38,727 bases of DNA from Prevotella sp. (lineage in GTDB: Bacteria > Bacteroidota > Bacteroidia > Bacteroidales > Bacteroidaceae). The notes under the pieces are model-generated. The model was not told the DNA's origin. It saw nothing but the letters and a program-made list of their open reading frames with translations, and searched no databases. Made by a program: the position numbers and the translations under genes. Shown piece by piece: positions 1 through 9,189 of the stretch. Position 1 is the first letter of the stretch; every line of letters begins with the position of its first letter. Location: contig JAFLSG010000018.1 of NCBI GenBank assembly GCA_022511065.1, forward strand, positions 1 through 38,727, written 5' to 3'.

Positions 1-464
1 TGGCGCTGATGGGTGGCTATGCCGTGAGCAATCCCAATGTGCTGAACGGCTTCGAGAAGAAATTCGCAGGCTTTTGGAATGTGGGACTTTTCGTGCGGGT
101 GCCGCTTTGGAACTGGGGCGACGTGATGTATAAGGTGCGCGCCTCAAAGGGAGCTACCTCTATTGCCGCCTTGGAATTGGAGGAAGCCCGCGAACTGATA
201 GAACTGCAGGTGAGCCAGACGGCGTTCCGCGTGGATGAGGCAAACAAGAAACTCGCGATGGCGCAGGCGAACATCCGTCGTGCCGACGAGAATCTGCGCA
301 CCGCCACGCTCGGCTTCCGTGAGGGTGTCATCACGCCCGCCACGGTGATGGAGGCGCAGACGGCATGGCTGCAGGCGCAGTCGCAGAAGATAGACGCGGA
401 GATAGATGTCAGGCTGAGCCAGGTGGATATGCAGAAGGCACTCGGCACACTGACCGAAAATTAA
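1..464 (+). CDS. TolC-family outer membrane efflux protein, C-terminal part (5' truncated)
   Basis: The reading frame is already open at the first bases of the window, so this is the end of a longer gene; about 153 residues are visible. Long amphipathic helices rich in Ala, Gln and Glu, with the phrases FVRVPLWNWG, RRADENLRTATLGFREGVITPATVMEAQ and AEIDVRLSQVDMQKALG, match the repeated coiled-coil halves of TolC/OEP proteins, which form the outer membrane and periplasmic exit duct. An HlyD-type fusion protein follows 31 bases downstream and two ABC-2 permeases after that, so it most likely supplies the outer membrane channel of this exporter. The first in-frame ATG at 9 is only an internal methionine. 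Confidence 0.88.
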   Translation, partial: ALMGGYAVSNPNVLNGFEKKFAGFWNVGLFVRVPLWNWGDVMYKVRASKGATSIAALELEEARELIELQVSQTAFRVDEANKKLAMAQANIRRADENLRTATLGFREGVITPATVMEAQTAWLQAQSQKIDAEIDVRLSQVDMQKALGTLTEN

Positions 465-495
465 AAGAAAAGAGATAACCTAAACACAAGAGATT

Positions 496-1482
496 ATGTC
501 AGCAAAATCACAACATAACAACATCCTGCTCGCCATCCTCGGATTTGCGGCAGTGGTCATCATCGTGGCAGTCATCGGTTTCTTCGCCCTCGGTCGCGAC
601 CCGGAAATGATTCAGGGTCAGGTGGAGGTCAGCGAGTACCGCGTATCAAGCAAGGTGCCCGGGCGCGTCTTGGAAATCCGCGTGAAGGAAGGCGACTATG
701 TGAAGGCGGGCGACACGCTCGTCATCCTTGATGCGCCAGAGGTGCGCGCCAAGATGGAGCAGGCGCAGAGCGCGGAGGAAGCAGCCGCCGCTCTTGAACT
801 GAAAGCGCAGAATGGGGCGCGCAAAGAGCAGATACAGGGTGCATACTCCGTGCTTCAGCAGGCAAAGGCGGGTTTGGAGATTGCCGAGAAATCCTATAAT
901 CGTGTGCAACGTTTATTCGATGAAGGGGTGATGAGTGCCCAGAAGCGAGATGAGGCTTACGCCAACTATAAGGCGATGGAGGCGCAGGTAAAGGCTGCCC
1001 AGAGCCAATACGATATGGCTGTCAATGGTGCGCGCCGTGAGGATAAGCTTGCGGCGGCGGCTCAGGTAGGGCGTGCCAAGGGTGCCGTGCAAGAGGTGAA
1101 TGCCTATGTGCGTGAGACCGTGCAGACGGCGCAAAAGGAAGGCGAGGTGAGCAGTATCTATCCGCAAGTAGGAGAATTGGTGGGCACGGGTTCGCCTCTT
1201 ATGTCTATCTCTATGATGGATGATATGTGGGGTGTGTTCAATGTGCGTGAGGATAAACTCAACGGGATGCAGGTCGGTACGGAGTTTACTGCTTTCGTCC
1301 CTGCCTTCAACAAGGAGATACGGATGAAGGTGTATTATCTGAAGGATCAAGGCTCTTATGCCGTTTGGAAGGCAACGAAGGCCAACGGCCAGTATGACCT
1401 CAAGACCTTTGAGGTGAGGGCGCGCCCTGTGGAGAAACTTGAAGGGCTTCGTCCGGGCATGTCGTTGGTCATCAAGGAGTAA
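496..1482 (+). CDS. HlyD/EmrA-type membrane fusion protein
   Basis: A 328-residue periplasmic adaptor. Residues about 10-32 are a single N-terminal membrane anchor. Residues about 48-85 (VSSKVPGRVLEIRVKEGDYVKAGDTLV) are the first half of a lipoyl/barrel-sandwich hybrid domain. Residues 85-205 are Ala/Gln/Glu-rich coiled-coil hairpin sequence. The second lipoyl half (YPQVGELVGTGSPLMSI) and a beta-barrel follow, ending in LRPGMSLVIKE. Such proteins link an inner membrane transporter to a TolC channel. It lies between the TolC-like gene and two ABC-2 permeases on the same strand, which fits a tripartite export operon. The substrate cannot be read from sequence. Confidence 0.93.
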   Translation: MSAKSQHNNILLAILGFAAVVIIVAVIGFFALGRDPEMIQGQVEVSEYRVSSKVPGRVLEIRVKEGDYVKAGDTLVILDAPEVRAKMEQAQSAEEAAAALELKAQNGARKEQIQGAYSVLQQAKAGLEIAEKSYNRVQRLFDEGVMSAQKRDEAYANYKAMEAQVKAAQSQYDMAVNGARREDKLAAAAQVGRAKGAVQEVNAYVRETVQTAQKEGEVSSIYPQVGELVGTGSPLMSISMMDDMWGVFNVREDKLNGMQVGTEFTAFVPAFNKEIRMKVYYLKDQGSYAVWKATKANGQYDLKTFEVRARPVEKLEGLRPGMSLVIKE

Positions 1483-1504
1483 GTAACGGCCAAGTTCGGT
1501 CTCG

Positions 1505-2674
1505 ATGAGGGTAATAGGTCAGATTTGGCAGATTGCGGTGCGGGAGTTTTGGATTCTGTGCAAGAATCCCATTTATGGCTTCTGCATGGTGGGGTTTCCT
1601 TTGTTGGTGATGTTCTTCTTCACTTCCCTGTTGGATGAAGGGCAGCCGCAGGAGATGCCCGTGGGCGTGGTGGATTTGGATAACACCTCGACCACACACG
1701 CCATCATCCGCCGGCTCGATGCTTTCCAGACTTCGCACGTCGTGGCGCATTATCCCTCGGAGGCATCGGCACGCAGGGCGATACAGGAGAATGAGATATA
1801 CGCCTTTCTTTATATCCCGAAAGGCACGACCGATGCACTGCTCTCTGCCCGCCAACCAAAGATTTCCTTTTATTATTCCATGACCTCTCTGACGAGCGGC
1901 GCACTGCTCTATAAGGACTTAAAGACCGTCTCCACGCTCGGCTCTGCCGCCGTAGGACAGGCGACGCTCCGCGCCAAGGGATTGACCGATCGGCAGATTC
2001 AGACCCTGTTGCAGCCCATCGTCATCGACCTGCATCCCATCGCCAACCCTTGGGCGAATTACAATATCTATCTCTCCACCATGCTTGTGCCGGGTCTGAT
2101 AATGCTCTTCATCTTCCTCCTATCCGCCTATTCGATAGGTATGGAACTGAAATTCGGCACGGGCAAGGAGTGGATGCGGATGGCAGACAACAATGCCGTG
2201 GTGGCGGTCTTGGGAAAGTTTCTGCCGCAGGCACTTGTGTTTCTTGTGATTGTCTTCGCCTATGAGTTCTATGTGTTCGGCATTCTCCACTTCCCGCATT
2301 CCGGGGGCGTGGGCAAGTTGGTGCTGCTCGGCCTGTTGCAGGTGTTCGCCTCGCAGGGGTTCGGCATCTTCGCCTTCGGACTGTTGCCGTCGCTCCGCAT
2401 GTCCATGAGTGTTTGTTCCCTTTGGGCGGTGCTTAGTTTCTCGATGGCAGGCTCCGCTTTCCCGCTGATGGGGATGGACGGTGCATTGCAGGCGCTTTCG
2501 TGGCTCTTCCCCCTGCGCCACTACTATATGCTTTATCAGATTACCGTCTTCAACGGCTATCCGCTGCTTGAGGCGTGGTTCCACTTTGCGGCCTTGGTGG
2601 GCTTCATGCTCTTGCCTTGGCTTGTGATTCGTAAGATTAAGAACGCGATGCTCACCTATGTCTATATTCCGTAA
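1505..2674 (+). CDS. ABC-2 type transporter permease (YhhJ/YbhR-like)
   Basis: A 389-residue membrane protein with the ABC-2 layout: a TM helix near residues 22-42 (YGFCMVGFPLLVMFFFTSLL), a large extracytoplasmic loop to about residue 185 containing VGVVDLDNT, then a C-terminal block of about five TM helices with the NIYLSTMLVPGLIMLFIFLLSAYSIGMELKFGT region typical of this family. It should form the inner membrane channel of the exporter together with the next gene. The 3' end overlaps the next permease by 17 bases, suggesting translational coupling. No nucleotide-binding domain is present in this protein or next to it. Confidence 0.92.
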   Translation: MRVIGQIWQIAVREFWILCKNPIYGFCMVGFPLLVMFFFTSLLDEGQPQEMPVGVVDLDNTSTTHAIIRRLDAFQTSHVVAHYPSEASARRAIQENEIYAFLYIPKGTTDALLSARQPKISFYYSMTSLTSGALLYKDLKTVSTLGSAAVGQATLRAKGLTDRQIQTLLQPIVIDLHPIANPWANYNIYLSTMLVPGLIMLFIFLLSAYSIGMELKFGTGKEWMRMADNNAVVAVLGKFLPQALVFLVIVFAYEFYVFGILHFPHSGGVGKLVLLGLLQVFASQGFGIFAFGLLPSLRMSMSVCSLWAVLSFSMAGSAFPLMGMDGALQALSWLFPLRHYYMLYQITVFNGYPLLEAWFHFAALVGFMLLPWLVIRKIKNAMLTYVYIP

Positions 2675-3860
2675 TATCCGCGAGGCGATACAGGATGCCT
2701 GCTATATCTGGCGACAGGAGATGAGGCAGGTGGTGCGCGATGAAGGGCTGCTTATCTTCTTCGTCATCGTGCCCATCGTCTATCCGCTGCTCTACTCATG
2801 GATTTACAACAACGAGGTGATTCACGAAGTGCCCGTCGTGGTGGTGGATCACTCTCACTCCCAACTCTCCCGCCGCTTCATCCGTCAGTGCGACGCCTCT
2901 CCCGATGTGAGGATAGTCTGTTATGCTGATGATATGGACGAGGCGAAGATGCTCGTGAGCCGGCAGGTGGCGCAAGGCATCTATTACATCCCCTCCGATT
3001 TCGCCACCGATGTCAGTCGCTTGGAGCAGGCCACGGTCAGCGTCTATTGCGACATGTCGCTGATGCTTGCCTACAAGGCGGTGTTCCAGACGGCGCAGGC
3101 GGTCAGTCAGGCGATGGGGGCGGAGATACAGACAAAGCTCGGCGGCCACTATACGGCGCGGGAGGAGGCGGTGAGTGCCCGCCCGCTCGACTTCGAGGAA
3201 GTGCCCATCTTCAACCCCTCAGGCGGTTACGGCTCGTTCATTCTGCCCGGCGTGTTGATACTGATTATCCAGCAGACGCTCGTACTCGGCATCGGTTTGG
3301 TGGCGGGAACGGCGAGGGAGCGCAACCCCTACGGCGACCTGATACCCATCCACAAAAGTTATTCCGGCATCTATCGGATTGTGGGCGGCAAGGCGATGGC
3401 ATACCTGATGATTTATGCGGTGATGTCTGCCTACCTTGTGTTGGTTGTTCCCCGCCTGTTCAGTTTCATCACGATAGGGCAGTGGCAAGACTTGCTCCTT
3501 CTGTTGATACCTTATCTGTTGGCGTGCGTGTTCTTCGGCATGACCGTTTCCTGTCTGGTGCGCTATCGCGAGAATGTCATGCTTTTGGTGGTATTTGTCA
3601 CCATCCCGTTGCTTTTCCTTAGTGGTGTGTCGTGGCCCCAGTCCAGCATCCCTGGCTATTGGCAAGGCGTGTCGTGGCTCTTCCCGAGCACTTTCGGCAT
3701 CCGTGCCTTCGTGCGCATCAACTCTATGGGTGGCACCCTCTCCGATGTCCTTCCCGAATTGCACTGCCTATGGATTCAGGCTGCCGCCTATTTCGGCACC
3801 GCCTGCCTCGTCTATGGGCATCAGGTGCGCCTCTCGCGTAGGCATGGGGAGGAGAAATAA
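2658..3860 (+). CDS. ABC-2 type transporter permease, second subunit
   Basis: A 400-residue paralogue of the preceding protein. TM1 lies at about residues 29-50 (GLLIFFVIVPIVYPLLYSWIY). An extracytoplasmic domain begins VVVVDHSHSQLSRRF. A cluster of C-terminal TM helices includes SFILPGVLILIIQQTLVLGIGLVAG and VMLLVVFVTIPLLFLSGVSWP. The gene starts inside the end of the first permease, so the two are probably made in equal amounts as a heterodimer. It is the last gene of the operon; the next gene, mrp, is on the other strand. No intrinsic terminator is obvious in the 59-base convergent gap. Confidence 0.92.
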   Translation: MSIFRNIREAIQDACYIWRQEMRQVVRDEGLLIFFVIVPIVYPLLYSWIYNNEVIHEVPVVVVDHSHSQLSRRFIRQCDASPDVRIVCYADDMDEAKMLVSRQVAQGIYYIPSDFATDVSRLEQATVSVYCDMSLMLAYKAVFQTAQAVSQAMGAEIQTKLGGHYTAREEAVSARPLDFEEVPIFNPSGGYGSFILPGVLILIIQQTLVLGIGLVAGTARERNPYGDLIPIHKSYSGIYRIVGGKAMAYLMIYAVMSAYLVLVVPRLFSFITIGQWQDLLLLLIPYLLACVFFGMTVSCLVRYRENVMLLVVFVTIPLLFLSGVSWPQSSIPGYWQGVSWLFPSTFGIRAFVRINSMGGTLSDVLPELHCLWIQAAAYFGTACLVYGHQVRLSRRHGEEK

Positions 3861-3919
3861 ATTCCTGTCAGCCGAAATGTTAAATTCAATCAATAGTTTT
3901 GTTTTCTTGACGAGATTAA

Positions 3920-5020
3920 TCACTTTTTCACCCCCACAATCTTCGTCTTGGGCATTTCCTTGTTGCGGCGATTCACGACGGTAACCACGGCTTGGGCGAG
4001 ATTGAGGAAGGCCTGACCGGTGGCGGTGTCGATGTCGAGGGCGGCGGGAGTGCCGACATCACCGTTCTCGCGGATGCTCTGCACAAGAGGAATCTGTGCC
4101 AAGAGAGGCACATTCATTTCCTGTGCGAGGTCCTTGCAGCCATCCTTGCCGAAGATGTAGTATTTGTTTTCGGGGAGTTCGGCGGGAGTAAACCATGCCA
4201 TGTTCTCTACGAGGCCGAGGATGGGCACGTTCACCTTGTCGTTGCGGTACATGTCGATGCCCTTGCGTGCGTCTGCCAAGGCAACGGCCTGCGGGGTAGA
4301 AACGATGACTGCGCCTGTGATGGCGAGCGTCTGCAACAGTGTCAGGTGGATGTCGGATGTACCCGGGGGCGTGTCGAGGATGAAGTAGTCAAGTTCGCCC
4401 CAGTTGGCATCCGCGATGAGTTGCTTCAGGGCGCTGGTTGCCATACCGCCGCGCCATAGCGTTGCGGTGTCGGGAGACACGAAGAAGCCGATGCTGAGCA
4501 GTTTCACACCGTACTGCTCGATAGGCTCAATGAGGTTGCGCCCATCTACCTCTACGGCGTAAGGGCGGGCATCCTCCACACGGAACATTTTGGGCATCGA
4601 AGGACCGAAGATGTCGGTATCGAGCAGACCGACCTTGTAACCCAAGCGGGCGAGGGAGATGGCAAGATTGGCAGCCACGGTGGATTTGCCCACGCCACCC
4701 TTGCCGGAGCTGACTGCCACGATGTTCTTCACCTGCGGCAGTAACTTCTCCACTTCGGGGCGAGGCTTCGACTTGAATTCCGTCACGATTTCCACTTCCG
4801 TGTCCTTACCGCAGTGATACTTGATGGCGGCCTCTGCTGCCTTCACGGTGGATTTGAGGAAAGGGTCGGTGTCGCGCGGGAATTCCAACACAACCGTTAC
4901 CTTTTGTCCGTTGATGGCGGGTTGGTCGGCCACCATGCCGCTCTCCACCAAATTCTTCTTCGTGCCTGCATACATCACGGTCTGCAAGGCGTCCATGACC
5001 ATTTTCGGATATAGTGCCAT
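3920..5020 (-). CDS. mrp: Mrp/ApbC/NBP35-family iron-sulfur cluster carrier ATPase
   Basis: A 366-residue P-loop ATPase. Residues 1-90 resemble the MIP18/DUF59-type N-terminal domain. The deviant Walker A motif GKGGVGKST is at residues 106-114, followed by GLLDTDIFGPSMPKMF and ILDTPPGTSD (switch II/Walker B), all characteristic of Mrp/Nbp35. The family binds and transfers [4Fe-4S] clusters to apo-proteins in the cytoplasm. Near ENMAWFTPAELPENKYYIFG, where many members carry a CxxC cluster ligand pair, no cysteine is present. It lies 54 bases downstream of trmB on the same strand; no clear promoter is seen in that gap, so it is probably cotranscribed with trmB and the DUF975 gene. Confidence 0.95.
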   Translation of the reverse strand: MALYPKMVMDALQTVMYAGTKKNLVESGMVADQPAINGQKVTVVLEFPRDTDPFLKSTVKAAEAAIKYHCGKDTEVEIVTEFKSKPRPEVEKLLPQVKNIVAVSSGKGGVGKSTVAANLAISLARLGYKVGLLDTDIFGPSMPKMFRVEDARPYAVEVDGRNLIEPIEQYGVKLLSIGFFVSPDTATLWRGGMATSALKQLIADANWGELDYFILDTPPGTSDIHLTLLQTLAITGAVIVSTPQAVALADARKGIDMYRNDKVNVPILGLVENMAWFTPAELPENKYYIFGKDGCKDLAQEMNVPLLAQIPLVQSIRENGDVGTPAALDIDTATGQAFLNLAQAVVTVVNRRNKEMPKTKIVGVKK

Positions 5021-5074
5021 CTCTTTGATGCTATGTTTCTGATGTTGTTTTTGCTTGTTGTTGCCTGTGCGCCC

Positions 5075-5869
5075 TTACTTGCTCACGTCGAGGCTGCTGC
5101 GCTTGTCGCGGTGGTAACTGCGGTAGTCGTCGAGCGGTATCTCAACGTCCGGCTCTGCCAATGCTCCCGCTTGTGGCAGACGGAACCGCATATAACGGAT
5201 GTTCAGTCCCCGTGCCATCCACATAGATTCGTAGTAGGTTTGGATGGAAGTCACGTATTGCAGGGTATCATCTGCGGGAGTAGGAGAGTCCGCCTTGGCG
5301 AAACTTTCGCCGTAGAGGTCTTCTGTGCGGAATTCGAGGGGCAGGGCGTTCTTTTCCACCATATAAGTAGTATAGGTGAAAAGGAAGTTAGAGTCGGTCT
5401 TTAAGTGAATAAGTCCCCCATCTACGAGGAATCTACGGTAACGCTCCATGAAATAAGTGGAAGTCAGTCGCTTGCGCGGGCTTTTCATCTGCGGGTCGCT
5501 GAACGTGAGCCAAATCTCCTTCACCTCGCCGGGTGCAAAGAAGTGGTCGATAATCTCGATGTGCGTGCGCAGGAAAGCCACGTTCTTCAAGTCCTCCTGC
5601 AATGCCTGCGTCGCACCCGTCCACATACGTGCGCCCTTGATATCCACGCCGATAAAATTCATGTTCGGGAACAACTTGGCAAGGCCTACGGTATATTCGC
5701 CCTTACCGCAACCTAATTCCAATACGATGGGATTGTCATTGTGGAAGTATTGGTCGTGCCAATGCCCCCGCATATCAAAAGAAACTTGCTCCAATGCCGA
5801 ATAAGGGCACTGGAACACGTTCCTGTAAGTATTCATGTCGGCGAACTTCGCCAGTTTGCCTTTACCCAT
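5075..5869 (-). CDS. trmB: tRNA (guanine-N7-)-methyltransferase TrmB
   Basis: A 264-residue class I SAM-dependent methyltransferase. [20 protein letters not shown] (about residues 49-68) is motif [16 protein letters not shown] is motif II, and [27 protein letters not shown] is the catalytic block that in TrmB has D and PxxKxxHxKRR-like residues. The enzyme makes m7G46 in the variable loop of tRNA. At about 264 residues it is longer than many bacterial TrmB proteins because of a C-terminal extension ([16 protein letters not shown]...). Its start overlaps the end of the upstream DUF975 gene by 8 bases. Confidence 0.95.
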   Translation of the reverse strand: MGKGKLAKFADMNTYRNVFQCPYSALEQVSFDMRGHWHDQYFHNDNPIVLELGCGKGEYTVGLAKLFPNMNFIGVDIKGARMWTGATQALQEDLKNVAFLRTHIEIIDHFFAPGEVKEIWLTFSDPQMKSPRKRLTSTYFMERYRRFLVDGGLIHLKTDSNFLFTYTTYMVEKNALPLEFRTEDLYGESFAKADSPTPADDTLQYVTSIQTYYESMWMARGLNIRYMRFRLPQAGALAEPDVEIPLDDYRSYHRDKRSSLDVSK

Positions 5870-6500
5870 TCAACCGCTCGTTGAAATCCTCTGCCTTCAA
5901 CTGCTCGTAGAAGTGTGCCAGCGTGGTATTGACATACGGCACGAGGAGGATGAAACCTATACCGAGCGTCAGCAGGGCGAGGATGAACCAACCGATGAAG
6001 CTCAGGTAGAGCCTGAAAAGCTGCATCTTGTGACCCTCCATCAGCTGCATGCTCTTCTCGATGGCGGCATTGTTGCTCAAGTGGGGATTGTCGCGCAAGA
6101 CGAAGAATGTCATGCTATAAGATAGGCTCTTGATGATACCCGGCACGATGAGCAGCAAAGTCCACAGGGCCGTGTAGATTTCCACGAGCAGATAGGTAGT
6201 GAAGATGCGCATCCAGTTGCCCTTGTAGCCATCAAACAACTTGCCCGAGCGCAACTTGTCGCCACGGATGAAGTCAAGGAACATCACGACGAAGCCCCAT
6301 GTGAGCGGTGCGCAGATGAGTGCGTAGAGCACCATAACGGTTAGGCGTGCCCCTTCGTTTCCGATGAACGAAGTGATGCCCTCGCTGAGAATCAGCGTGA
6401 TGAAATAGAACACGAAAGTTACGATGACCGCGTCACTCCAGTTGCCTTCGAGGCTTACGAGCGCGTGGTCTTTCAGGGCTTTAATGGAAAAGTTACTCAT
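5862..6500 (-). CDS. DUF975 family integral membrane protein
   Basis: A 212-residue polytopic protein with about five or six hydrophobic helices, for example [68 protein letters not shown] and [27 protein letters not shown]. The segment [31 protein letters not shown] followed by a final helix and [14 protein letters not shown] is the DUF975 signature. The function of the family is unknown. It overlaps trmB by 8 bases and begins 58 bases after ilvE; no exact TAnnTTTG box was found in that gap. Confidence 0.88.
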   Translation of the reverse strand: MSNFSIKALKDHALVSLEGNWSDAVIVTFVFYFITLILSEGITSFIGNEGARLTVMVLYALICAPLTWGFVVMFLDFIRGDKLRSGKLFDGYKGNWMRIFTTYLLVEIYTALWTLLLIVPGIIKSLSYSMTFFVLRDNPHLSNNAAIEKSMQLMEGHKMQLFRLYLSFIGWFILALLTLGIGFILLVPYVNTTLAHFYEQLKAEDFNERLNG

Positions 6501-6558
6501 GATGAATGTAGGTTAAATATTAAAAGTGGTACTATGAATTAACGGTGATGCTATCATG

Positions 6559-7575
6559 TTACTCTATCACGACGGTTGTCCAACCGTGCTTGTCCTCTAT
6601 CTCTCCGTACTGGATGCCACGCAGCGTGTCGAACAACTTCTTGGACATCGGGCCTGGCTCTGCACCGAAATCATACCGCTTACCCGTCTCGAGGTCGTCG
6701 ATGTAGGAGATGGGCGAGATAACTGCCGCCGTGCCACAGGCACCAGCCTCCTCAAACGTATCAAGTTCCTCTTCGGGAACGGGGCGACGCTCTACTTTCA
6801 TCCCCAAATCCTCAGCCACCTGCATCAGACTCTTGTTTGTGATGGAAGGCAGAATGGAAGTTGATTCGGGCGTTACATAAGTATTGTTCTTGATGCCGAA
6901 GAAGTTGGCGGCGCCACACTCGTCGATGTATTTCTTTTCCTTTGCGTCAAGGTAGAACTCACAGGCGTAGCCCTTTTCATGCGCAATGTTGTTGGCATAC
7001 AGCGACGCGGCATAGTTGCCACCCACCTTGTAGCATCCCGTACCAAGAGGCGCGCTGCGGTCGTGGTCGCGTATGATGACATAAGGATTCGAGGCAAACC
7101 CACCTTTGAAGTACGGGCCAACAGGGGTGACGAGTATCAGGAAGCAATATTCCGTGGAGGGATGCACGCCCACCTGTGCGCTCGTGCCGATGAGCAGCGG
7201 GCGGATGTATAGCGTTGCCCCGCTCTCATAAGGGGGGATCCAGTCTTCGTTCAGCGTCACCACCTTCTTCACCATCTCCTCAAAACGTTCTGTGGGCAGT
7301 TCGGGCATCATGATACCGCGGCAGGTAAACTGCAACCGCTCTGCGTTGTCCTTCATGCGGAACACTCGTACTTTACCGTCGGGGCAGCGGTATGCTTTCA
7401 GTCCCTCGAAGGCTTCCTGTCCATAGTGCAGACAGGTGGCGGCTATATGTAACTTGAGATATTCGTCAGACGAAACCTCGATGTCGCCCCATTTGCCGTC
7501 GCGGTAGTAGCAACGCACGTTGTAGTCGGTCTTGATGTAGCCGAATGGCAAGTTTGCCCAATCCAAATTCTTCAT
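6559..7575 (-). CDS. ilvE: Branched-chain amino acid aminotransferase
   Basis: A 338-residue fold-type IV PLP aminotransferase. HYGQEAFEGLKAYR near residues 50-63 and FRMKDNAERL are conserved in the class. LGTGCYKVGGNYAASL carries the PLP lysine at about K183. YIDECGAANFFGI and EAGACGTAAVISPI are the cofactor- and substrate-binding segments of BCAT. The enzyme performs the last step of Leu, Ile and Val synthesis and the first step of their breakdown. A consensus promoter lies directly upstream at 7611-7641, so it can be transcribed independently of xseAB. Confidence 0.96.
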   Translation of the reverse strand: MKNLDWANLPFGYIKTDYNVRCYYRDGKWGDIEVSSDEYLKLHIAATCLHYGQEAFEGLKAYRCPDGKVRVFRMKDNAERLQFTCRGIMMPELPTERFEEMVKKVVTLNEDWIPPYESGATLYIRPLLIGTSAQVGVHPSTEYCFLILVTPVGPYFKGGFASNPYVIIRDHDRSAPLGTGCYKVGGNYAASLYANNIAHEKGYACEFYLDAKEKKYIDECGAANFFGIKNNTYVTPESTSILPSITNKSLMQVAEDLGMKVERRPVPEEELDTFEEAGACGTAAVISPISYIDDLETGKRYDFGAEPGPMSKKLFDTLRGIQYGEIEDKHGWTTVVIE

Positions 7576-7610
7576 ATTTTTCTTATTTCCGTTTTTTCAC
7601 AATTTGTCTG

Positions 7611-7641
7611 CAAAAGTACACATTTCCTTGCATATTCACAA
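7611..7641 (-). promoter_or_regulatory. Bacteroidetes-type promoter of ilvE
   Basis: On the minus strand TTG (7641-7639) is separated by exactly 20 bases from TACTTTTG (7618-7611), matching TTTG-N19-21-TAnnTTTG. The -7 box ends 36 bases before the ilvE ATG at 7575. Confidence 0.7.
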
Positions 7642-7658
7642 CATTACTGCCGAAAAAT

Positions 7659-7895
7659 CTACGAATCTGCGAGTATTTTCCTGATTTCCTCGTCCGTCTT
7701 TGTCAGCTTGTCTTTGCAGAGCTTTATCAGTTGTTGCGCCCGCTTGAGCAGTTCCGACATACGGTCGAGGTCAGGCTCGTCGCCCTCCATCTTGCGCACG
7801 ATTTCTTGCAGTTCTGCGAAAGCCTCCTCGTATTTCAGCTCTTTGTCGTTTGCTTCCGCCGTGGCGGATATTGGTTGTTTCTCAGCCTTTTTCAT
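7659..7895 (-). CDS. xseB: Exodeoxyribonuclease VII small subunit
   Basis: A 78-residue protein with the compact XseB helical hairpin: YEEAFAELQEIVRKMEGDEPDLDRMSELLKRAQQLIKLCKDKLTKTDEEIRKIL. XseB packs around the coiled-coil arm of XseA to form exonuclease VII, which degrades single-stranded DNA. It lies 54 bases downstream of xseA on the same strand. The N-terminal 15 or so residues, rich in Lys and Ala, are outside the conserved core. Confidence 0.95.
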   Translation of the reverse strand: MKKAEKQPISATAEANDKELKYEEAFAELQEIVRKMEGDEPDLDRMSELLKRAQQLIKLCKDKLTKTDEEIRKILADS

Positions 7896-7949
7896 ATTTC
7901 TTTTGCTTGATGATTCATAATTCCCTTATCGCTTCAAAAGCGTTTCCGT

Positions 7950-9179
7950 TTATTTCACGACTGATTTCACGCGCCCTTTCTCTAACAGCGTCTCAATCTC
8001 GTCGCCTTTTTGTAGTGCCGACGGGTCTCTCACCGCCCGCCCATCTTTCAGTGTGATGCTGTAACCGCGTTTCAAGGGCAGGGTGGGGTCGAGTGCCTTC
8101 ACTCGCTCGCCAATGATTTCCACGCGGTGCTTGCGCTCGGAGATTTGGCGCAGGGCGGCGGTGGCGAGGCGGTTGTATAGTGCATCTATACGTGCCTCCT
8201 GTCTGACCTTCACCACCGAGAACAGCCGCGGGATGGCTTCCGCCACAGCCGTCAGTCGGGTGCCGAGTGTGTAAAGTCGCTGTTGGGTGGCGCGAGCAAT
8301 TCGCTCTTGTGCATCTTCCACCGCATCGAGCACTGCCTTCAGCCGGCTTATCAAGAGGTCGGCGGCTGCCGTGGGGGTCTTCACACGGGTGTGGCTCACC
8401 ATATCAAGCACGCACTCGTCGCGGTCGTGCCCGATGCCTGTGATGACGGGCAGCGGGAAGTTTGCCACGTTCTCTGCCAATGCAAGTGTGTCGAAGCCCG
8501 ACAGGTCACTAGTGGCTCCACCACCACGGATGATGACTACTGCGTCAAAATCCTCGTATGCCTCGTTGATGCGATTGAGTGCCGCAATGATACTACCCTC
8601 CGTGTCTTCGCCCTGCATGATGGCGGGAAAAAGGCGCGTCGTGAACTGGAAGCCGTGTGGATTCTCTGCCAACTGCCGGCAGAAGTCGCCGTAGCCTGCT
8701 GCCGTCTCGCTCGATATGACCGCTATGTGCTGACAGAACAACGGAAGTTCTTGTTCCTTTTGCAAGTCGAACACACCCTGTTCTTTCAGTTGGCGGATGA
8801 TTTCCATCCGTTTCCTCGCCATGTCGCCGAGGGTATATGATGGGTCGATATCGGTCACAATCCACGCAAAGCCGAATGCCTCGTGGAATTGTGGATACAC
8901 TCGCAGCAGCACCTTCATCCCCGGTCGCAATCGCTCTCCCGTCGTGCGCTCGAAATAAGGCCGTATCAATGCCCATTTCGATGCCCAGCAGCGGGCGGAT
9001 GCTTTTGCCACGGGCGTGGCGGTGCGCTCATCTTTCTGTATCAGTTCCAGATAGCAATGGCCTCGACTCTCCCTACACTCCGACAATTCTGCCTCCACCC
9101 AATATTCATCGGGCAGTTCAGCCTCTATCGCGTCTTTCACGAGACGGTTCAGTGCGAGCAGTGTCAGTCTTTCGTCCAT
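7950..9179 (-). CDS. xseA: Exodeoxyribonuclease VII large subunit
   Basis: A 409-residue catalytic subunit. An N-terminal OB fold covers residues 1-100 (LVKDAIEAELPDEYWVEAELSECRESRGHCYLELIQKD). The catalytic core contains AVISSETAAGYGDF, VVIIRGGGATSDLSGFDTLALAENVANFPLPVITGIGHDRDE and DMVSHTRVKTPTAAADLLI, all hallmark XseA segments. A coiled-coil region and the short C-terminal segment KRGYSITLKDGRAVRDPSALQKGDEIETLLEKG follow. It begins 10 bases after the stop of the subtilisin-like protease, so the two are probably cotranscribed. Confidence 0.96.
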   Translation of the reverse strand: MDERLTLLALNRLVKDAIEAELPDEYWVEAELSECRESRGHCYLELIQKDERTATPVAKASARCWASKWALIRPYFERTTGERLRPGMKVLLRVYPQFHEAFGFAWIVTDIDPSYTLGDMARKRMEIIRQLKEQGVFDLQKEQELPLFCQHIAVISSETAAGYGDFCRQLAENPHGFQFTTRLFPAIMQGEDTEGSIIAALNRINEAYEDFDAVVIIRGGGATSDLSGFDTLALAENVANFPLPVITGIGHDRDECVLDMVSHTRVKTPTAAADLLISRLKAVLDAVEDAQERIARATQQRLYTLGTRLTAVAEAIPRLFSVVKVRQEARIDALYNRLATAALRQISERKHRVEIIGERVKALDPTLPLKRGYSITLKDGRAVRDPSALQKGDEIETLLEKGRVKSVVK

Positions 9180-9189
9180 TGCCGTATGT

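Noticed and set aside
3861..3919. Terminator between the permease and mrp genes
   Set aside because: No stable hairpin with a T run was found in this 59-base convergent gap.
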